64,000 nucleotides of DNA, from NCBI RefSeq assembly GCF_007362775.1, contig NZ_CP041692.1:1860001-1924000 (forward strand), written 5' to 3'. Of this stretch, positions 51,937 through 61,648 are shown one piece after another (the first letter of the stretch is position 1; every line of letters begins with the position of its first letter). The notes beneath the pieces were generated by a model. That model was given only the letters and a program-made list of their open reading frames with translations, did no database searches and was not told the DNA's origin. The translations under genes and the position numbers were made by a program. This DNA comes from Microlunatus elymi. GTDB taxonomy: Bacteria > Actinomycetota > Actinomycetes > Propionibacteriales > Propionibacteriaceae.

Positions 51937-54272
51937 GGACGGGCGCCGGACGTCCAGGCGCCCCCGCTGGCGAAACGGCCCGCTGCGACGTCTACTGTGA
52001 CGGCTGCCGTGCCCAGGGTGGGATGGGTTGCCGTGACGGCGACCTGACCGGGCTGCCGGCCGGCACGCAGCCACACCGCGCCCTGGCCGGGGGAGTCGGC
52101 GAAGGCGAACGGGTTGTCGCCGACCAGCTCAGCGGGACCGTCGATGCGGAAGGTGACCTCGCCGTGGCGGTGCGCTCGCCAGTTGCCGTAGCCGTCGACG
52201 GCGCCGAAACGCAGCCGGGTCAGGTCCGAACCGTCAGCGAAGATGATCTTGTCGTCGGTGGCCAGCAGCAGGTGATCACCGGCCGGGTCGGACGCGAACC
52301 GGCGGCTGCCCACCCGCGTGTCGCCGACATAACCGTCGATCCGTAGCTCCGGCATCGTGGCCGGATCGCAGTGCAGGGCAACGAAGAACGGCGGATGGGC
52401 AAGATTCGGGAAGCTCTGCCGATCGGGCAGCGCGGTGGTCAGATGTTGATCATCGAGCAGCAGCTCCAGCCGGTCGCAGTTGGACCAGATCGCTGCCCGT
52501 TGCCCAGGTCCGCGCGGCGGCCAGCCGGGTGCGAAGCCCCAGCAGAAGGCGGGCTCGATCACCACCCGTTCGGTCGGCGGCAGCTGGCTTCGGTAGAAAC
52601 CGGCGGCGTACTTGCCGATCCGGAAACTGTCGGCCACCCCGGGCGTCTTCACGTTGTGGTGGATGCGCCCGTTCTGCGATCCGTAGTCGAACGCCAGCCA
52701 GCCCAGCACGCCCGCGTAGCACGGATCGGTGCGGGCAGTGTCGTGCACCTGGGCATGCGCAATCGCCTGCTGGGCAAGGATTCCCGGCGGGTCCGTCCAG
52801 CGATAGAACGGTTGGGCGGAGAGCGCGCCGACGCATTCGGACACCAGATAGGGCACGTCCAACGGCGGCCGCAGGAAGGCGTTGACCCGGTCACCGGAGT
52901 AGTCGTCGTAGCCGAACACGTCCTGCACCCAGTCGTCGGTGGCGTGGAAGATCATCGAGCCGGTGGTCGGCCTGGAATCGTCGAGTTCGTTGATCACGGC
53001 CTTGGTCCGGCGGTAGAAGTCGGGCAGGTTTCGGGTCTCGTTGAGCCGGGCTGCCCAGAGCACGATCGACGGCCGGTTCCGGTCCCGTACGACCATCTCC
53101 CGGACGTCGCGCAGCGCCAGCTCGAGCCAGCGCCGGTCGTCGGGCAGGAACTGCCAGCCCGGCGGTTCCTCCCACACCAGCAGGCCGAGCTCGTCACAGG
53201 CGTCGAGGAAGTGCCGCGACGGCGGGTAATGCGCGCACCGGACCATGTTGCAGGCCAGGTCGTGCTTGAGGATCTCGGCGTCCCGGCGTTGCGCCCGGGC
53301 CGGCATGGCGTGACCGACGTACGGATAGAGCTGGTGCCGGTTCAGCCCGAAGATCTGCAGTCGCTCACCGTTGAGAAAGAAGCCGTCCTTGCGCCAGCGC
53401 GCCTCCCGGAAGCCAATTCTGGTGCGGTGCTCATGCGCCGCGACGCCGTCGATCATCAGGGTGCTCATCACGTCATACAAGTGCGGGTTGTGGATGTCCC
53501 AGAGCGTCACCTCGCCCGGCTCGAGTCGACCTCGTACGGTGAACGCCCCGGCCCCCGAGATCGCAACCGGAATCGTCGTGCCGGCAACGATGTCCGACCC
53601 GTCCCGCAACTCGGTGATCAGCTTCGCCGGCCCGGCCGGCCGCTGCGCGGCGTCGATCGTCAGCTCAAGATCAACTCGGCGATCCGGTCGCAGCACGTCG
53701 ACCGGCTTGGCGAACACGTCGCTGATGTACGTGTTCGGTAGCGCCCGCAGCCGCACCTCGCGGTAGATTCCGGCCGGCTGGCCGTAGTCGACCGCCGGCG
53801 GACCGTCCGGATGGCCGTCCGGCGGCACCGACTGCCAGCTGCCGTCCACGATCACCGACAGCACGTTGTCGCCGTCCCGGACCAGGTCGGTGATCTCGTG
53901 CTCGAACGGGAGGTAGCCGCCCAGGTGCTTGCCCAGGTCGGTGTCGTTGACGATCACCGTCGCGCCGGTCAGCACGCCCTCGAACTCCAACCGCAGCCGC
54001 CGACCCCGCATCCCGGCCGGCAGCCGGAAGTGCCGGCGATAGATCCACTCACCGTCCCAGCTCGCCGGATCCCAACCCTGCCAGGACAATTCGGCAACAC
54101 AGTGCGGCAGGGTGACGGCCGAGAAGCCGGAGTCGTCGTGGGCCGAGCCGTCGATCCCTTCCGGGATCGCTGTGTGGGAAGGGACATACCGGCCGCCGAA
54201 CAGCCAGCCCGTGCAGAAGTCCGGATACTCCTGCACGGGCACGGGCACGGCCACGTCGGCTCGATCGGTCAT
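51933..54272 (-). CDS. Glycoside hydrolase family 2 protein
   Basis: 779 aa. N-terminal sugar-binding jelly roll (SWDGEWIYRRHFRLP, GYLPFEHEITDLV, GQPAGIYREVRLRALPNTYI), Ig-like domain, then the catalytic barrel: IFGLNRHQLYPYVG, NMVRCAHYPPSRHFLDACDE, acid/base Glu412 in IVLWAARLNETRN and likely nucleophile Glu479 in YLVSECVG. GH2 covers beta-galactosidases, glucuronidases and mannosidases; specificity cannot be read here. No signal peptide. ATG overlaps the ABC transporter stop by 4 nt. Confidence 0.88.
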   Translation of the reverse strand: MTDRADVAVPVPVQEYPDFCTGWLFGGRYVPSHTAIPEGIDGSAHDDSGFSAVTLPHCVAELSWQGWDPASWDGEWIYRRHFRLPAGMRGRRLRLEFEGVLTGATVIVNDTDLGKHLGGYLPFEHEITDLVRDGDNVLSVIVDGSWQSVPPDGHPDGPPAVDYGQPAGIYREVRLRALPNTYISDVFAKPVDVLRPDRRVDLELTIDAAQRPAGPAKLITELRDGSDIVAGTTIPVAISGAGAFTVRGRLEPGEVTLWDIHNPHLYDVMSTLMIDGVAAHEHRTRIGFREARWRKDGFFLNGERLQIFGLNRHQLYPYVGHAMPARAQRRDAEILKHDLACNMVRCAHYPPSRHFLDACDELGLLVWEEPPGWQFLPDDRRWLELALRDVREMVVRDRNRPSIVLWAARLNETRNLPDFYRRTKAVINELDDSRPTTGSMIFHATDDWVQDVFGYDDYSGDRVNAFLRPPLDVPYLVSECVGALSAQPFYRWTDPPGILAQQAIAHAQVHDTARTDPCYAGVLGWLAFDYGSQNGRIHHNVKTPGVADSFRIGKYAAGFYRSQLPPTERVVIEPAFCWGFAPGWPPRGPGQRAAIWSNCDRLELLLDDQHLTTALPDRQSFPNLAHPPFFVALHCDPATMPELRIDGYVGDTRVGSRRFASDPAGDHLLLATDDKIIFADGSDLTRLRFGAVDGYGNWRAHRHGEVTFRIDGPAELVGDNPFAFADSPGQGAVWLRAGRQPGQVAVTATHPTLGTAAVTVDVAAGRFASGGAWTSGARP

Positions 54273-57200
54273 CCGGCCAGGTAACTCCAGTCGGGCACCA
54301 GCTCGTGCCACGGCCCGACCGCGGCAACCTCGCCGTCGACCAGGACCACCACTCGATCCGCCTGCGCCAGCGCGGCCCGCTTGGAGGTGGCTCCGATCAC
54401 CGTCGCGTGGCGCTGTTTCAGGGCCGTCCAGAGCTCGATCTCGGTGCTCGCGTCCAGTGCACTGGAGACGTCGTCGGCCAGCAGCACCTCGGCGTCCGTG
54501 GCCAGGGCGCGGGCCAGCGCGACCCGCTGCACCTGACCGCCGGACAGCCGCACACCGCGATGACCGACCAGGGCGTCCCGGCCGCCGGCGTCGGCGATGT
54601 CGCTGTCCAGCCGGGCATCGGCGACCGGCTCGTCGAAGGCGCGCTGATGGCCGAGCTGGATGTTGTCGGCGAAGGTGCCGGACAGCACCCGCGGCACCTG
54701 AGCCACGTACGAGACCTGGCCGGGACGCAGGAAGAGCTGCGCGTTGTCGACCCTCCGCTCGTTCCAGCGGATCTGGCCGCCGTGTTCGATCAATCCGGCC
54801 AGGGCCGACAACAGGCTGGACTTGCCGGAACCGACCCGGCCGACCAGCAGCACCAGCTCGCCGGCGTCGACGGTCAGGTTCACGTGCGAGACACCGATGG
54901 TCCCGTCGTCGTGGACGGCGGAGAAGTCGGACAGCTCGAGCCGGCGTAGCGGGACCCGTTCGGCCGGCAGCGGTTCCGGCGCAGCACCGGTGACCAGGTC
55001 CACCCCCGCAGGCACCGTCATCAGATCGATGCCGCCGGCGAACTTGCTGGTCTCTTGCTGCCAGGCCCGGGTGCCGGGCGCCTCGGTGACGACCGAACCG
55101 GCGACCCGGCCGAACCAGCCGAAGCCGCTGACCGCGTTCGCGACCAGGAGGGCGATCGCCAGGCTCCAGATGCCGCCCATGTACGCAGCCCAGGCGGCAA
55201 CCATGCCGACCTGGACCATCACCACCGGCACCCCTTCCAGGAATGCCTGCACCCGATGCTCCTTGATCGCCGCCTGGACGCGACCGCTGTCGACCCTGCG
55301 CAGGTGCGCGTGGACCTGCGGGGTGGCCGCGGCGAGTTTCACGGTCCGGGCCGCGTCGAGCGCCGACACCAGCGTTCGGCCGAACCGTGCTCGGGCGGTG
55401 GAGGCTGCAGCGGCGGACCGACCTGCGATCGGCCGTCCGATCGAGGACGCCAGCGCGGAGGAGACCATCACCGCCAGCAGTACGGCACCGGCAAGCCAGG
55501 TGCCGCCGAGGATCGCGGTGAGCACCGCGAGCACCAGGCCGTTGATGAAGTCGACCCAGCGATCGGCGTAGCGGGCGAACCGGTCGGCATCCATCGACCG
55601 GGCGACCACCTCGCCCGGCGGCGTACGGGTCAGCCGCTGCTGCTTGGTCTGTCCGTACAGCACCGCCATCCGCACCCGCAGCAGCACTTCGATCCACCAC
55701 AACGGATAGCGCCAGAAGGCCTCGGCGAGCATCAGCGGCGCGGCGATCACGCAGAACACCAGCGCGACGGCCAACCACCACGGGGCGCTGCCGTGCTCGA
55801 GGGCTTCGACGATGTGCCCCCAGATCAGACCGGTCAAGGCACCTTGGGCTCCGGTGATCGACGACGCCAGGAACAACAGCGCGCCGATCACGCCCCAGGC
55901 AGGCCGGATCAGCAGGGCGTGGGCGATGCCGCGGGCCAGGCTCGGTCCGGTGCCGATCTCGGGCAATTCCGGCGGCGGTCCGGTACGCCGCGGGCCACCG
56001 ACGGTCTGGGTGTCCCAGCGATGCGCCGGTCCGACCGCAGCATGGCCGCCGTTGTCGTCGGGGAACTGATGAGCAACAGATGCATGATCAACAGATGCAT
56101 GATCAACTTCCGTATGCTCAACAGCCGGACGTTCGACGACCGGCCGCGGGGCGGCGTGCCCGTCGACGGCGAGCGCGTGCTCGGCCCGGCCGGCCGTCAA
56201 CAGGTCCTGGAACGGACCCGGCCGCAGGGCCAGCTCGGACCGGAGACCCTGTTGGACGATCCGTCCGTGATCCAGCACGGCCACCAACGGTGCGCGTTCG
56301 ATGGTCGACAGCCGATGCGCGATCAGCACGCCCGTACGGCCGGACAGCAGCCGATCGGACGCGGCAATCACCAGCCGCTCGGTGTGCGGATCCATCCGTG
56401 CGGTCGCCTCGTCCAGCACCACCACCTGGACGTCTCGAACCAGCAGCCGGGCGAACGCGACCAGCTGCTCCTCCCCGGCCGACAGTGAAATGCCGCCCGG
56501 TCCCAGGATCGTGTCCAGACCGTCGGGCAGCCCGCTCGCCCAGGTGCCGATGCCGAGCTCGGCCACCGCGGCCTCGATCACCGATCGGGGAAGGTCGTCG
56601 TTGAACAGCGCGATGTTCTCTGCCAGCGATCCGGCCAGGATCTCGGTGCGCTGGGTCACCACTCCGACCGCGGATCGCAGCTGGGCCAGATCGAGGTCGC
56701 GGACGTCGCGGCCGGCCAGGAAGACGGTGTCCGGCGGTGGCTCGACGGCCCGGGACAGGAAAGCGGCCAGCGTCGACTTGCCGGACCCGGTCCGTCCGAC
56801 CAGGGCGATCGTCTGCCCCGCCGGGACGCTCAGGTTGATGTCGCGCAGGGCGAAGGTGCCTTCCGGATAAGCGAAATCGAGGCGGCGGATGTCGAGGTCG
56901 GCGGCCGGCGCCGGCGGCAGGTCGTCGCCGCCCTCGGGCTCCGGCTCGACCGCCAGCATCTGCCGCAGCCGGGTGATCGCGCCGAGCCCCGCCTGCAGGT
57001 CGGGCAGGTTGTTAGCCAGCATGGCGATCTGCCCGACGAAGCTCGAGGTGACCAGGAACAGGGTGACCAGCCGAGCCACGCTGATGTCCCCGTGCACCGC
57101 CAACGCGACGCCCGCGACAGCGACCGCGATCAGCAGAGCGTGCAGCAGCACGCCCGCGCGTCGTCCGAGTCTTGCCTCCACCGCGACCACCGCACGGAGC

Positions 57201-57922
57201 CGCCGATGAATGACCGCCGACAGCTGTGCCAGCCGAGCGACCACGTGACTCTGGCCGAGACTGGTGCGCAGGTCGTCGCGTCCGGCGATGCCCTCCTCGA
57301 GCACGGCGGCGTGATCGGTCCAGGCCATCTCCTCGATCACCTTCAGCCGGGAGATCTCGCCCAGCAGCTTCCTGATCGAGAACCAGGTGAGGGTGCCCAG
57401 GATCGGGAAGAGGAAGAACGCCGGCCACCAACTCAGGCCGGCGACGATCCACATCGGGACCGTCTGGAACAGGGTGCGACACAGCATCCACAACTGCCAG
57501 CGGACGAGGTTGCCCACCTCGTGGGAGTCGTCGTCGACCCGATCCAGGATCTCGCCGACCGCCTGCTCGTTGAGCACCGCCAGTGGTTGTCGCATGGCCG
57601 CCCGCAGCACGTCGCCCCGCAGCGTGCCCTCGGCGCGATCGGAGACGCCCACCCAGGCGATCTTGCCGCCGGCCTCGATCACCGAGGCCCCGATCACACA
57701 CAGCGCCAGCAGGGCGACCAGCCGCCAACTCGGATGCTCGGCCAGGTCGCCGGCGATGACGGTGCCCAAGGTGGTGGCGACGGCGGCGATCGCCGCGGTG
57801 GCCAGGGCGGCCGCGGACACCGGCCCGCGCAACCGTCGCCAATCCACCCGCCGGCGATGGTCGGCCGGCGGGGGAGCGGTCGTCTGCGGCGCAGAGGAGG
57901 CAGGCGTGAGGATGTCGGTCAT
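54269..57922 (-). CDS. Fused heterodimer-type ABC transporter of exporter fold, coupled to glycosidases
   Basis: 1217 aa, TMD-NBD-TMD-NBD. NBD1: Walker A GRTGSGKST, Walker B VVVLDEATARMD, H-loop IAHRLST, but signature LSAGE instead of LSGGQ. NBD2: Walker A GRVGSGKSS, signature LSGGQ, Walker B VLLADDVSSALD (Asp for catalytic Glu) and no H-loop His (VIGATSKRAAL). So NBD2 holds the degenerate catalytic residues, the mirror of the 17659 transporter. The linker has His/Asp repeats (VDHASVDHAS). It is the first gene of an operon with two cytoplasmic glycosidases, which raises the possibility of import. ATG at 57922, TAGGGT 8 nt upstream. Confidence 0.9.
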   Translation of the reverse strand: MTDILTPASSAPQTTAPPPADHRRRVDWRRLRGPVSAAALATAAIAAVATTLGTVIAGDLAEHPSWRLVALLALCVIGASVIEAGGKIAWVGVSDRAEGTLRGDVLRAAMRQPLAVLNEQAVGEILDRVDDDSHEVGNLVRWQLWMLCRTLFQTVPMWIVAGLSWWPAFFLFPILGTLTWFSIRKLLGEISRLKVIEEMAWTDHAAVLEEGIAGRDDLRTSLGQSHVVARLAQLSAVIHRRLRAVVAVEARLGRRAGVLLHALLIAVAVAGVALAVHGDISVARLVTLFLVTSSFVGQIAMLANNLPDLQAGLGAITRLRQMLAVEPEPEGGDDLPPAPAADLDIRRLDFAYPEGTFALRDINLSVPAGQTIALVGRTGSGKSTLAAFLSRAVEPPPDTVFLAGRDVRDLDLAQLRSAVGVVTQRTEILAGSLAENIALFNDDLPRSVIEAAVAELGIGTWASGLPDGLDTILGPGGISLSAGEEQLVAFARLLVRDVQVVVLDEATARMDPHTERLVIAASDRLLSGRTGVLIAHRLSTIERAPLVAVLDHGRIVQQGLRSELALRPGPFQDLLTAGRAEHALAVDGHAAPRPVVERPAVEHTEVDHASVDHASVAHQFPDDNGGHAAVGPAHRWDTQTVGGPRRTGPPPELPEIGTGPSLARGIAHALLIRPAWGVIGALLFLASSITGAQGALTGLIWGHIVEALEHGSAPWWLAVALVFCVIAAPLMLAEAFWRYPLWWIEVLLRVRMAVLYGQTKQQRLTRTPPGEVVARSMDADRFARYADRWVDFINGLVLAVLTAILGGTWLAGAVLLAVMVSSALASSIGRPIAGRSAAAASTARARFGRTLVSALDAARTVKLAAATPQVHAHLRRVDSGRVQAAIKEHRVQAFLEGVPVVMVQVGMVAAWAAYMGGIWSLAIALLVANAVSGFGWFGRVAGSVVTEAPGTRAWQQETSKFAGGIDLMTVPAGVDLVTGAAPEPLPAERVPLRRLELSDFSAVHDDGTIGVSHVNLTVDAGELVLLVGRVGSGKSSLLSALAGLIEHGGQIRWNERRVDNAQLFLRPGQVSYVAQVPRVLSGTFADNIQLGHQRAFDEPVADARLDSDIADAGGRDALVGHRGVRLSGGQVQRVALARALATDAEVLLADDVSSALDASTEIELWTALKQRHATVIGATSKRAALAQADRVVVLVDGEVAAVGPWHELVPDWSYLAG
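56078..56107. repeat. Tandem 15-bp repeat in the ABC linker
   Basis: Two identical copies of AGATGCATGATCAAC at 56078 and 56093 encode the VDHAS repeat between the two transporter halves. Confidence 0.8.
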
Positions 57923-57930
57923 CACCCCTG

Positions 57931-57936
57931 ACCCTA
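57931..57936 (-). promoter_or_regulatory. Candidate -10 hexamer of the ABC-glycosidase operon
   Basis: TAGGGT on the minus strand, ending 8 nt before the ATG at 57922. Confidence 0.42.
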
Positions 57937-58005
57937 GGACGGGGCACTGACAGCCTTCCTCTGGTTTTCTCCTCCGCCGGTTCGGTAGGGTCCACGTACG
58001 CCGGT

Positions 58006-58034
58006 TTGACCGGCTCGGCGTGCCCGCGTAATCT
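58006..58034 (+). promoter_or_regulatory. Promoter of rplU-rpmA
   Basis: TTGACC (58006-58011), 17-nt spacer, TAATCT (58029-58034): the best sigma-A-type promoter in the window. It predicts a start near 58041 and a leader of about 117 nt before rplU, with a GATCGATATCGA-type self-complementary patch near 58092-58103. Confidence 0.7.
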
Positions 58035-58157
58035 TGACCCTCGGTGCGTTGACGTGTTGCGCATCAATCCCGCGGTGATGCTCCGCACCGGATCGATATC
58101 GACCGGTCGCCGGTAGCGCACCCGAGCCCGAAGAACAGCGAAGAGAGTAGGTCAGGC

Positions 58158-58466
58158 GTGTACGCGATCGTGCGGAGTGGTGGCCGCCAGCACAAGGTCG
58201 CCGTCGGTGATGTCATCGAGATTGACAAGACCGGCGACGAGGTCGGCTCCAGCGTCTCGCTGAGGCCGTTGCTGTTGGTCGACGGCGAGGCCGTGACCAG
58301 CGACAAGGACAAGCTCGACGCTGCTTCGGTGACCGCCGAGGTGCTCGGAGCCACCAAGGGCCCGAAGATCAAGATCATGAAGTTCAAGAACAAGACCGGC
58401 TACCGCAAGCGCCAGGGGCACCGTCAGAAGTACACCCAGGTCAAGGTCACCGGGATCGAGAGCTGA
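58158..58466 (+). CDS. rplU: 50S ribosomal protein L21
   Basis: 102 aa, full length. [23 protein letters not shown] at the start and [25 protein letters not shown] end are the family marks. Binds 23S rRNA. GTG start at 58158; rpmA follows after 10 nt. Confidence 0.97.
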   Translation: MYAIVRSGGRQHKVAVGDVIEIDKTGDEVGSSVSLRPLLLVDGEAVTSDKDKLDAASVTAEVLGATKGPKIKIMKFKNKTGYRKRQGHRQKYTQVKVTGIES

Positions 58467-58476
58467 GGTAGACGAG

Positions 58477-58761
58477 ATGGCACACAAGAAGGGCGCATCC
58501 TCGACCCGCAACGGTCGGGATTCCAATTCCCAGCGGCTCGGTGTCAAGCGGTTCGGCGGCCAGGTCGTCAACGCCGGCGAGATCATCGTCCGCCAGCGCG
58601 GCACCCACTTCCACCCCGGCGACGGCGTCGGCCGTGGTGGCGACGACACCCTGTTCGCCCTGGTCCCGGGCGCGGTGCAGTTCGGCACCAAGCGCGGCCG
58701 TCGGGTGATCAACATCGTCAGTGCCGAGAAGCCGGCCGAGGCTGTGGCCGCGGCTGAGTAA
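58477..58761 (+). CDS. rpmA: 50S ribosomal protein L27
   Basis: 94 aa. [28 protein letters not shown] is the typical N-terminus that reaches the peptidyl transferase centre. Starts right after Met, with no Firmicutes-type cleavable leader. GAGG precedes the ATG. Confidence 0.97.
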   Translation: MAHKKGASSTRNGRDSNSQRLGVKRFGGQVVNAGEIIVRQRGTHFHPGDGVGRGGDDTLFALVPGAVQFGTKRGRRVINIVSAEKPAEAVAAAE

Positions 58762-58778
58762 TCAGCGAGACTTCTTCG

Positions 58779-58820
58779 AGGGTGGCCCGGACCGCGAGTC
58801 GGGGCCACCCTTTCTTTGTT
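58779..58820 (+). terminator. Intrinsic terminator after rpmA
   Basis: 10-bp perfect stem (AGGGTGGCCC at 58779-58788, complement 58802-58811), 13-nt loop, followed by TTCTTTGTTT. A classical rho-independent terminator; obgE would then need its own promoter or read-through. Confidence 0.85.
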
Positions 58821-58889
58821 TCCACGGGTCCTGAGCAAGACGCAAGGACCGAAGCGCAACCTACACAGCACAGATGAGGACGGTGGAGC

Positions 58890-60404
58890 ATGGCGATCCC
58901 CAGTTTCGTCGACACCGTCACCTTCGAGGTGGCCGGCGGGAACGGCGGCCACGGCTGCGCATCCGTACACCGGGAGAAGTTCAAGCCGCTCGGCGGTCCG
59001 GACGGCGGCAACGGCGGCAACGGCGGCTCGGTGATCCTGCAGGTCGATCCCGGCCTGACCACACTGGTGGAGTATCACCGGCAGTCCAAGCGGGTGGCCA
59101 CCAACGGCCAACCAGGCAAGGGAGATCACCAGAACGGCTCCAACGGCGACGACGTCGTGCTGCCGGTGCCGGAGGGGACCCAGGTCACCGACGCCGACAC
59201 GGGTGAGCTGCTGTCCGACCTGACCGGCGCCGGCGCGACCATGATCATCGCCGAGGGCGGACGCGGCGGCCTGGGCAACGCGGCGCTGGCCTCATCCGCC
59301 CGGAAGGCTCCCGGTTTCGCCTTGCTGGGCGAAGAAGGCCAGACCCGCACGATCCGGCTCGAGCTGAAGGTGGTCGCCGACATCGGCCTGGTCGGCTTCC
59401 CCAGCGCCGGCAAGTCGTCGCTGATCGCGGCCATCTCCCGGGCCCGGCCGAAGATCGCCGACTACCCGTTCACCACCCTGGTGCCGAACCTCGGCGTGGT
59501 GGTCGCGGGCGAAGTCACCTTCACCGTCGCCGACGTGCCCGGACTGATCGAGGGCGCCAGCCAGGGCCGCGGCCTGGGCCACGAATTCCTTCGGCACATC
59601 GAACGCTGTGCCGCGATCGTGCACGTGATCGACTGCGCCACGTACGAGCCCGGCCGAGACCCGGTCAGCGACCTGGACGTGATCGAGTCCGAGCTGGCCG
59701 CCTACGGCGGTCTGCAGGACCGGCCGCGGATGGTCGCACTGAACAAGATCGACATCCCGGACGCTCATGATCTTGCCGAGTTGGCCCGCGCTGAGTTGGC
59801 ACGCGCCGACGTCGAGCAACGTGGCTGGCCGGTGTTCGAGATCTCCACCAAGAGCGGCGAGGGTCTGCAGAAGTTGATCTTCGCCTGCGCCGAACTGGTC
59901 GCCGAACGCCGGGCGAACGCGCCGGCCGTCGAGCCGCCACGGATCGTGTTGCGGCCCGAGCCGGTCGGCGGCGGTCCGGAGTTCACCGTCAAACGCGAGG
60001 GCGAGCTGTGGCGGGTCCGCGGCGCCAAGCCGGAACGCTGGGTGCGGCAGACCGACTTCAAGAACGACGAGGCCGTCGGCTATCTGGCCGATCGGCTGAA
60101 TCGGATCGGGATCGAGACCCGGCTGCTGGAGCTGGGCGCGATGCCCGGTGACGGGGTCGCGATCGGCGGCGAGGACGCGGTGATCTTCGACTTCGCCCCG
60201 CAGGTCGACGTCGGTGCCGAGATCCTCAGCCGGCGCGGCGAGGACCACCGGCTGAGCAGTGAACGACCGGCCGCCCAGCGCCGCAAGGCGAAGGATCAGG
60301 AGTACCACCGGGCCATGCAGGCCGGTGAGCTCACCCCGTACCGGATGCCGACCGGTTTCGACGACGACGAACCCGCCCAGAGCAGTAGCGACGACGAAAG
60401 CTGA
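58890..60404 (+). CDS. obgE: Obg GTPase
   Basis: 504 aa. N-terminal glycine-rich Obg fold ([16 protein letters not shown]), G domain with [10 protein letters not shown] (G1), TTLVPNLG (G2), DVPGLIEGA (G3) and NKID (G4), then a C-terminal OCT domain ([15 protein letters not shown]). Acts in 50S ribosome assembly and stress control. ATG at 58890 has GGTGGAG upstream. Confidence 0.96.
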   Translation: MAIPSFVDTVTFEVAGGNGGHGCASVHREKFKPLGGPDGGNGGNGGSVILQVDPGLTTLVEYHRQSKRVATNGQPGKGDHQNGSNGDDVVLPVPEGTQVTDADTGELLSDLTGAGATMIIAEGGRGGLGNAALASSARKAPGFALLGEEGQTRTIRLELKVVADIGLVGFPSAGKSSLIAAISRARPKIADYPFTTLVPNLGVVVAGEVTFTVADVPGLIEGASQGRGLGHEFLRHIERCAAIVHVIDCATYEPGRDPVSDLDVIESELAAYGGLQDRPRMVALNKIDIPDAHDLAELARAELARADVEQRGWPVFEISTKSGEGLQKLIFACAELVAERRANAPAVEPPRIVLRPEPVGGGPEFTVKREGELWRVRGAKPERWVRQTDFKNDEAVGYLADRLNRIGIETRLLELGAMPGDGVAIGGEDAVIFDFAPQVDVGAEILSRRGEDHRLSSERPAAQRRKAKDQEYHRAMQAGELTPYRMPTGFDDDEPAQSSSDDES

Positions 60405-60415
60405 TCAGACCCGAC

Positions 60416-61573
60416 ATGACCGAGCAGGCGGATCGCACAGTTGATCTTGATCGCGCCGAGGTGCGTGCTGCCCGGCGGATGGTGATCAAGGTCGGCTCGT
60501 CGTCGCTGACCACCGCGGCCGGCGGATTGGACGCGGAGCGGGTCGGTGCCCTGGTGGACGCGTTGATCTCGGTACGGAGTTCGGGCCGGGAGATCGTGCT
60601 GGTCTCCTCCGGCGCGATCGCAGCGGGCCTGGCTCCGTTGGCGTTGAAGGCCCGGCCGCGTGACCTGGCCACCCAGCAGGCGGCGGCCTCGGTCGGTCAG
60701 GGACTGCTGGTCCAGGAGTATGCCGGCCGGTTCGCTCGGGCCGGGTTGACCGTCGGCCAGGTGCTGCTGACCGTCGACGACGTCACCCGCAAGAGCAACT
60801 ACCGCAACGCATCCCAGACCTTCGACCGGCTGCTGGAGCTGGGCGTGGTGCCGATCGTGAACGAGAACGACACCGTGGCCACCCACGAGATCCGGTTCGG
60901 CGACAACGATCGGCTGGCGGCGCTGGTCGCGCACCTGGTGCACGCCGACGCGTTGATCATGCTCAGCGACGTCGACTCGCTCTACACCTCGAATCCGAGC
61001 AAGCCCGGCGCGCGCAGGGTTGCCGAGGTCTTCGGTTCTGACGATCTTGCTGCCATCGACACCGACGGGGCCGACTCGGGGCTGGGTACCGGCGGCATGG
61101 CGACCAAGATCAACGCGGCCCAGATCGCCACCTCGGCAGGGATCCCGGTGATCCTGGCCAACGCGGCCGTTGCTGCCGACGCGCTGGCCGGCGATCCGGT
61201 CGGCACCTACTTCCATCCGACCGGAAAGCGACGGCCGGGCCGGCTGCTGTGGCTGGCGCACGCGACCGACGCGTACGGCGAGTTGATCTTGGACGCCGGC
61301 GCGGTCGATGCCGTGCTGCGCCGCAAGGCGTCGCTGCTGCCGGCCGGGGTGACCGCGGTCCGCGGCACCTTCAGCGCCGGAGATCCGGTCAATCTCGTCG
61401 GCCCGGACGGGGTACGGATCGCCCGCGGCCTGGCCAACTACGACTCCGACGAGCTGCCCGAGCTGCTCGGTCGCAGCACCTCGGAGTTGCTGGCCGAGCT
61501 GGGTGAGGGCTACGACCGCACCGTGGTCCATCGCGATGCGCTGATCGTGCTCGACGTCGCGACGGCCACCTGA
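60416..61573 (+). CDS. proB: Glutamate 5-kinase
   Basis: 385 aa. First step of proline synthesis: phosphorylates glutamate with ATP. VIKVGSSSLT, LVSSGAIAAGL, NENDTVATHEIRFGDNDRLAALVA in pieces, and a C-terminal PUA domain (VDAVLRRKASLLPAGVTAV). Starts 11 nt after obgE, the standard order in actinobacteria, but proA does not follow within the window. Confidence 0.95.
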   Translation: MTEQADRTVDLDRAEVRAARRMVIKVGSSSLTTAAGGLDAERVGALVDALISVRSSGREIVLVSSGAIAAGLAPLALKARPRDLATQQAAASVGQGLLVQEYAGRFARAGLTVGQVLLTVDDVTRKSNYRNASQTFDRLLELGVVPIVNENDTVATHEIRFGDNDRLAALVAHLVHADALIMLSDVDSLYTSNPSKPGARRVAEVFGSDDLAAIDTDGADSGLGTGGMATKINAAQIATSAGIPVILANAAVAADALAGDPVGTYFHPTGKRRPGRLLWLAHATDAYGELILDAGAVDAVLRRKASLLPAGVTAVRGTFSAGDPVNLVGPDGVRIARGLANYDSDELPELLGRSTSELLAELGEGYDRTVVHRDALIVLDVATAT

Positions 61574-61635
61574 ACCGGTCGGGAACCCGGCTCGCGCTGG
61601 ATCGACTCGCGGTGGATCGGGTCGCGGTCGGCCGT

Positions 61636-61641
61636 TAGTCT
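61636..61641 (+). promoter_or_regulatory. Candidate -10 hexamer, leaderless start at 61649
   Basis: TAGTCT ends 7 nt before the ATG; no Shine-Dalgarno. Confidence 0.48.
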
Positions 61642-61648
61642 GGCCGCG

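Noticed and set aside
51933-55781. 1282-aa version of the GH2 protein extending into the ABC gene
   Set aside because: The upstream part is a shadow of the ABC transporter; the ATG at 54272 overlaps its stop codon by 4 nt.
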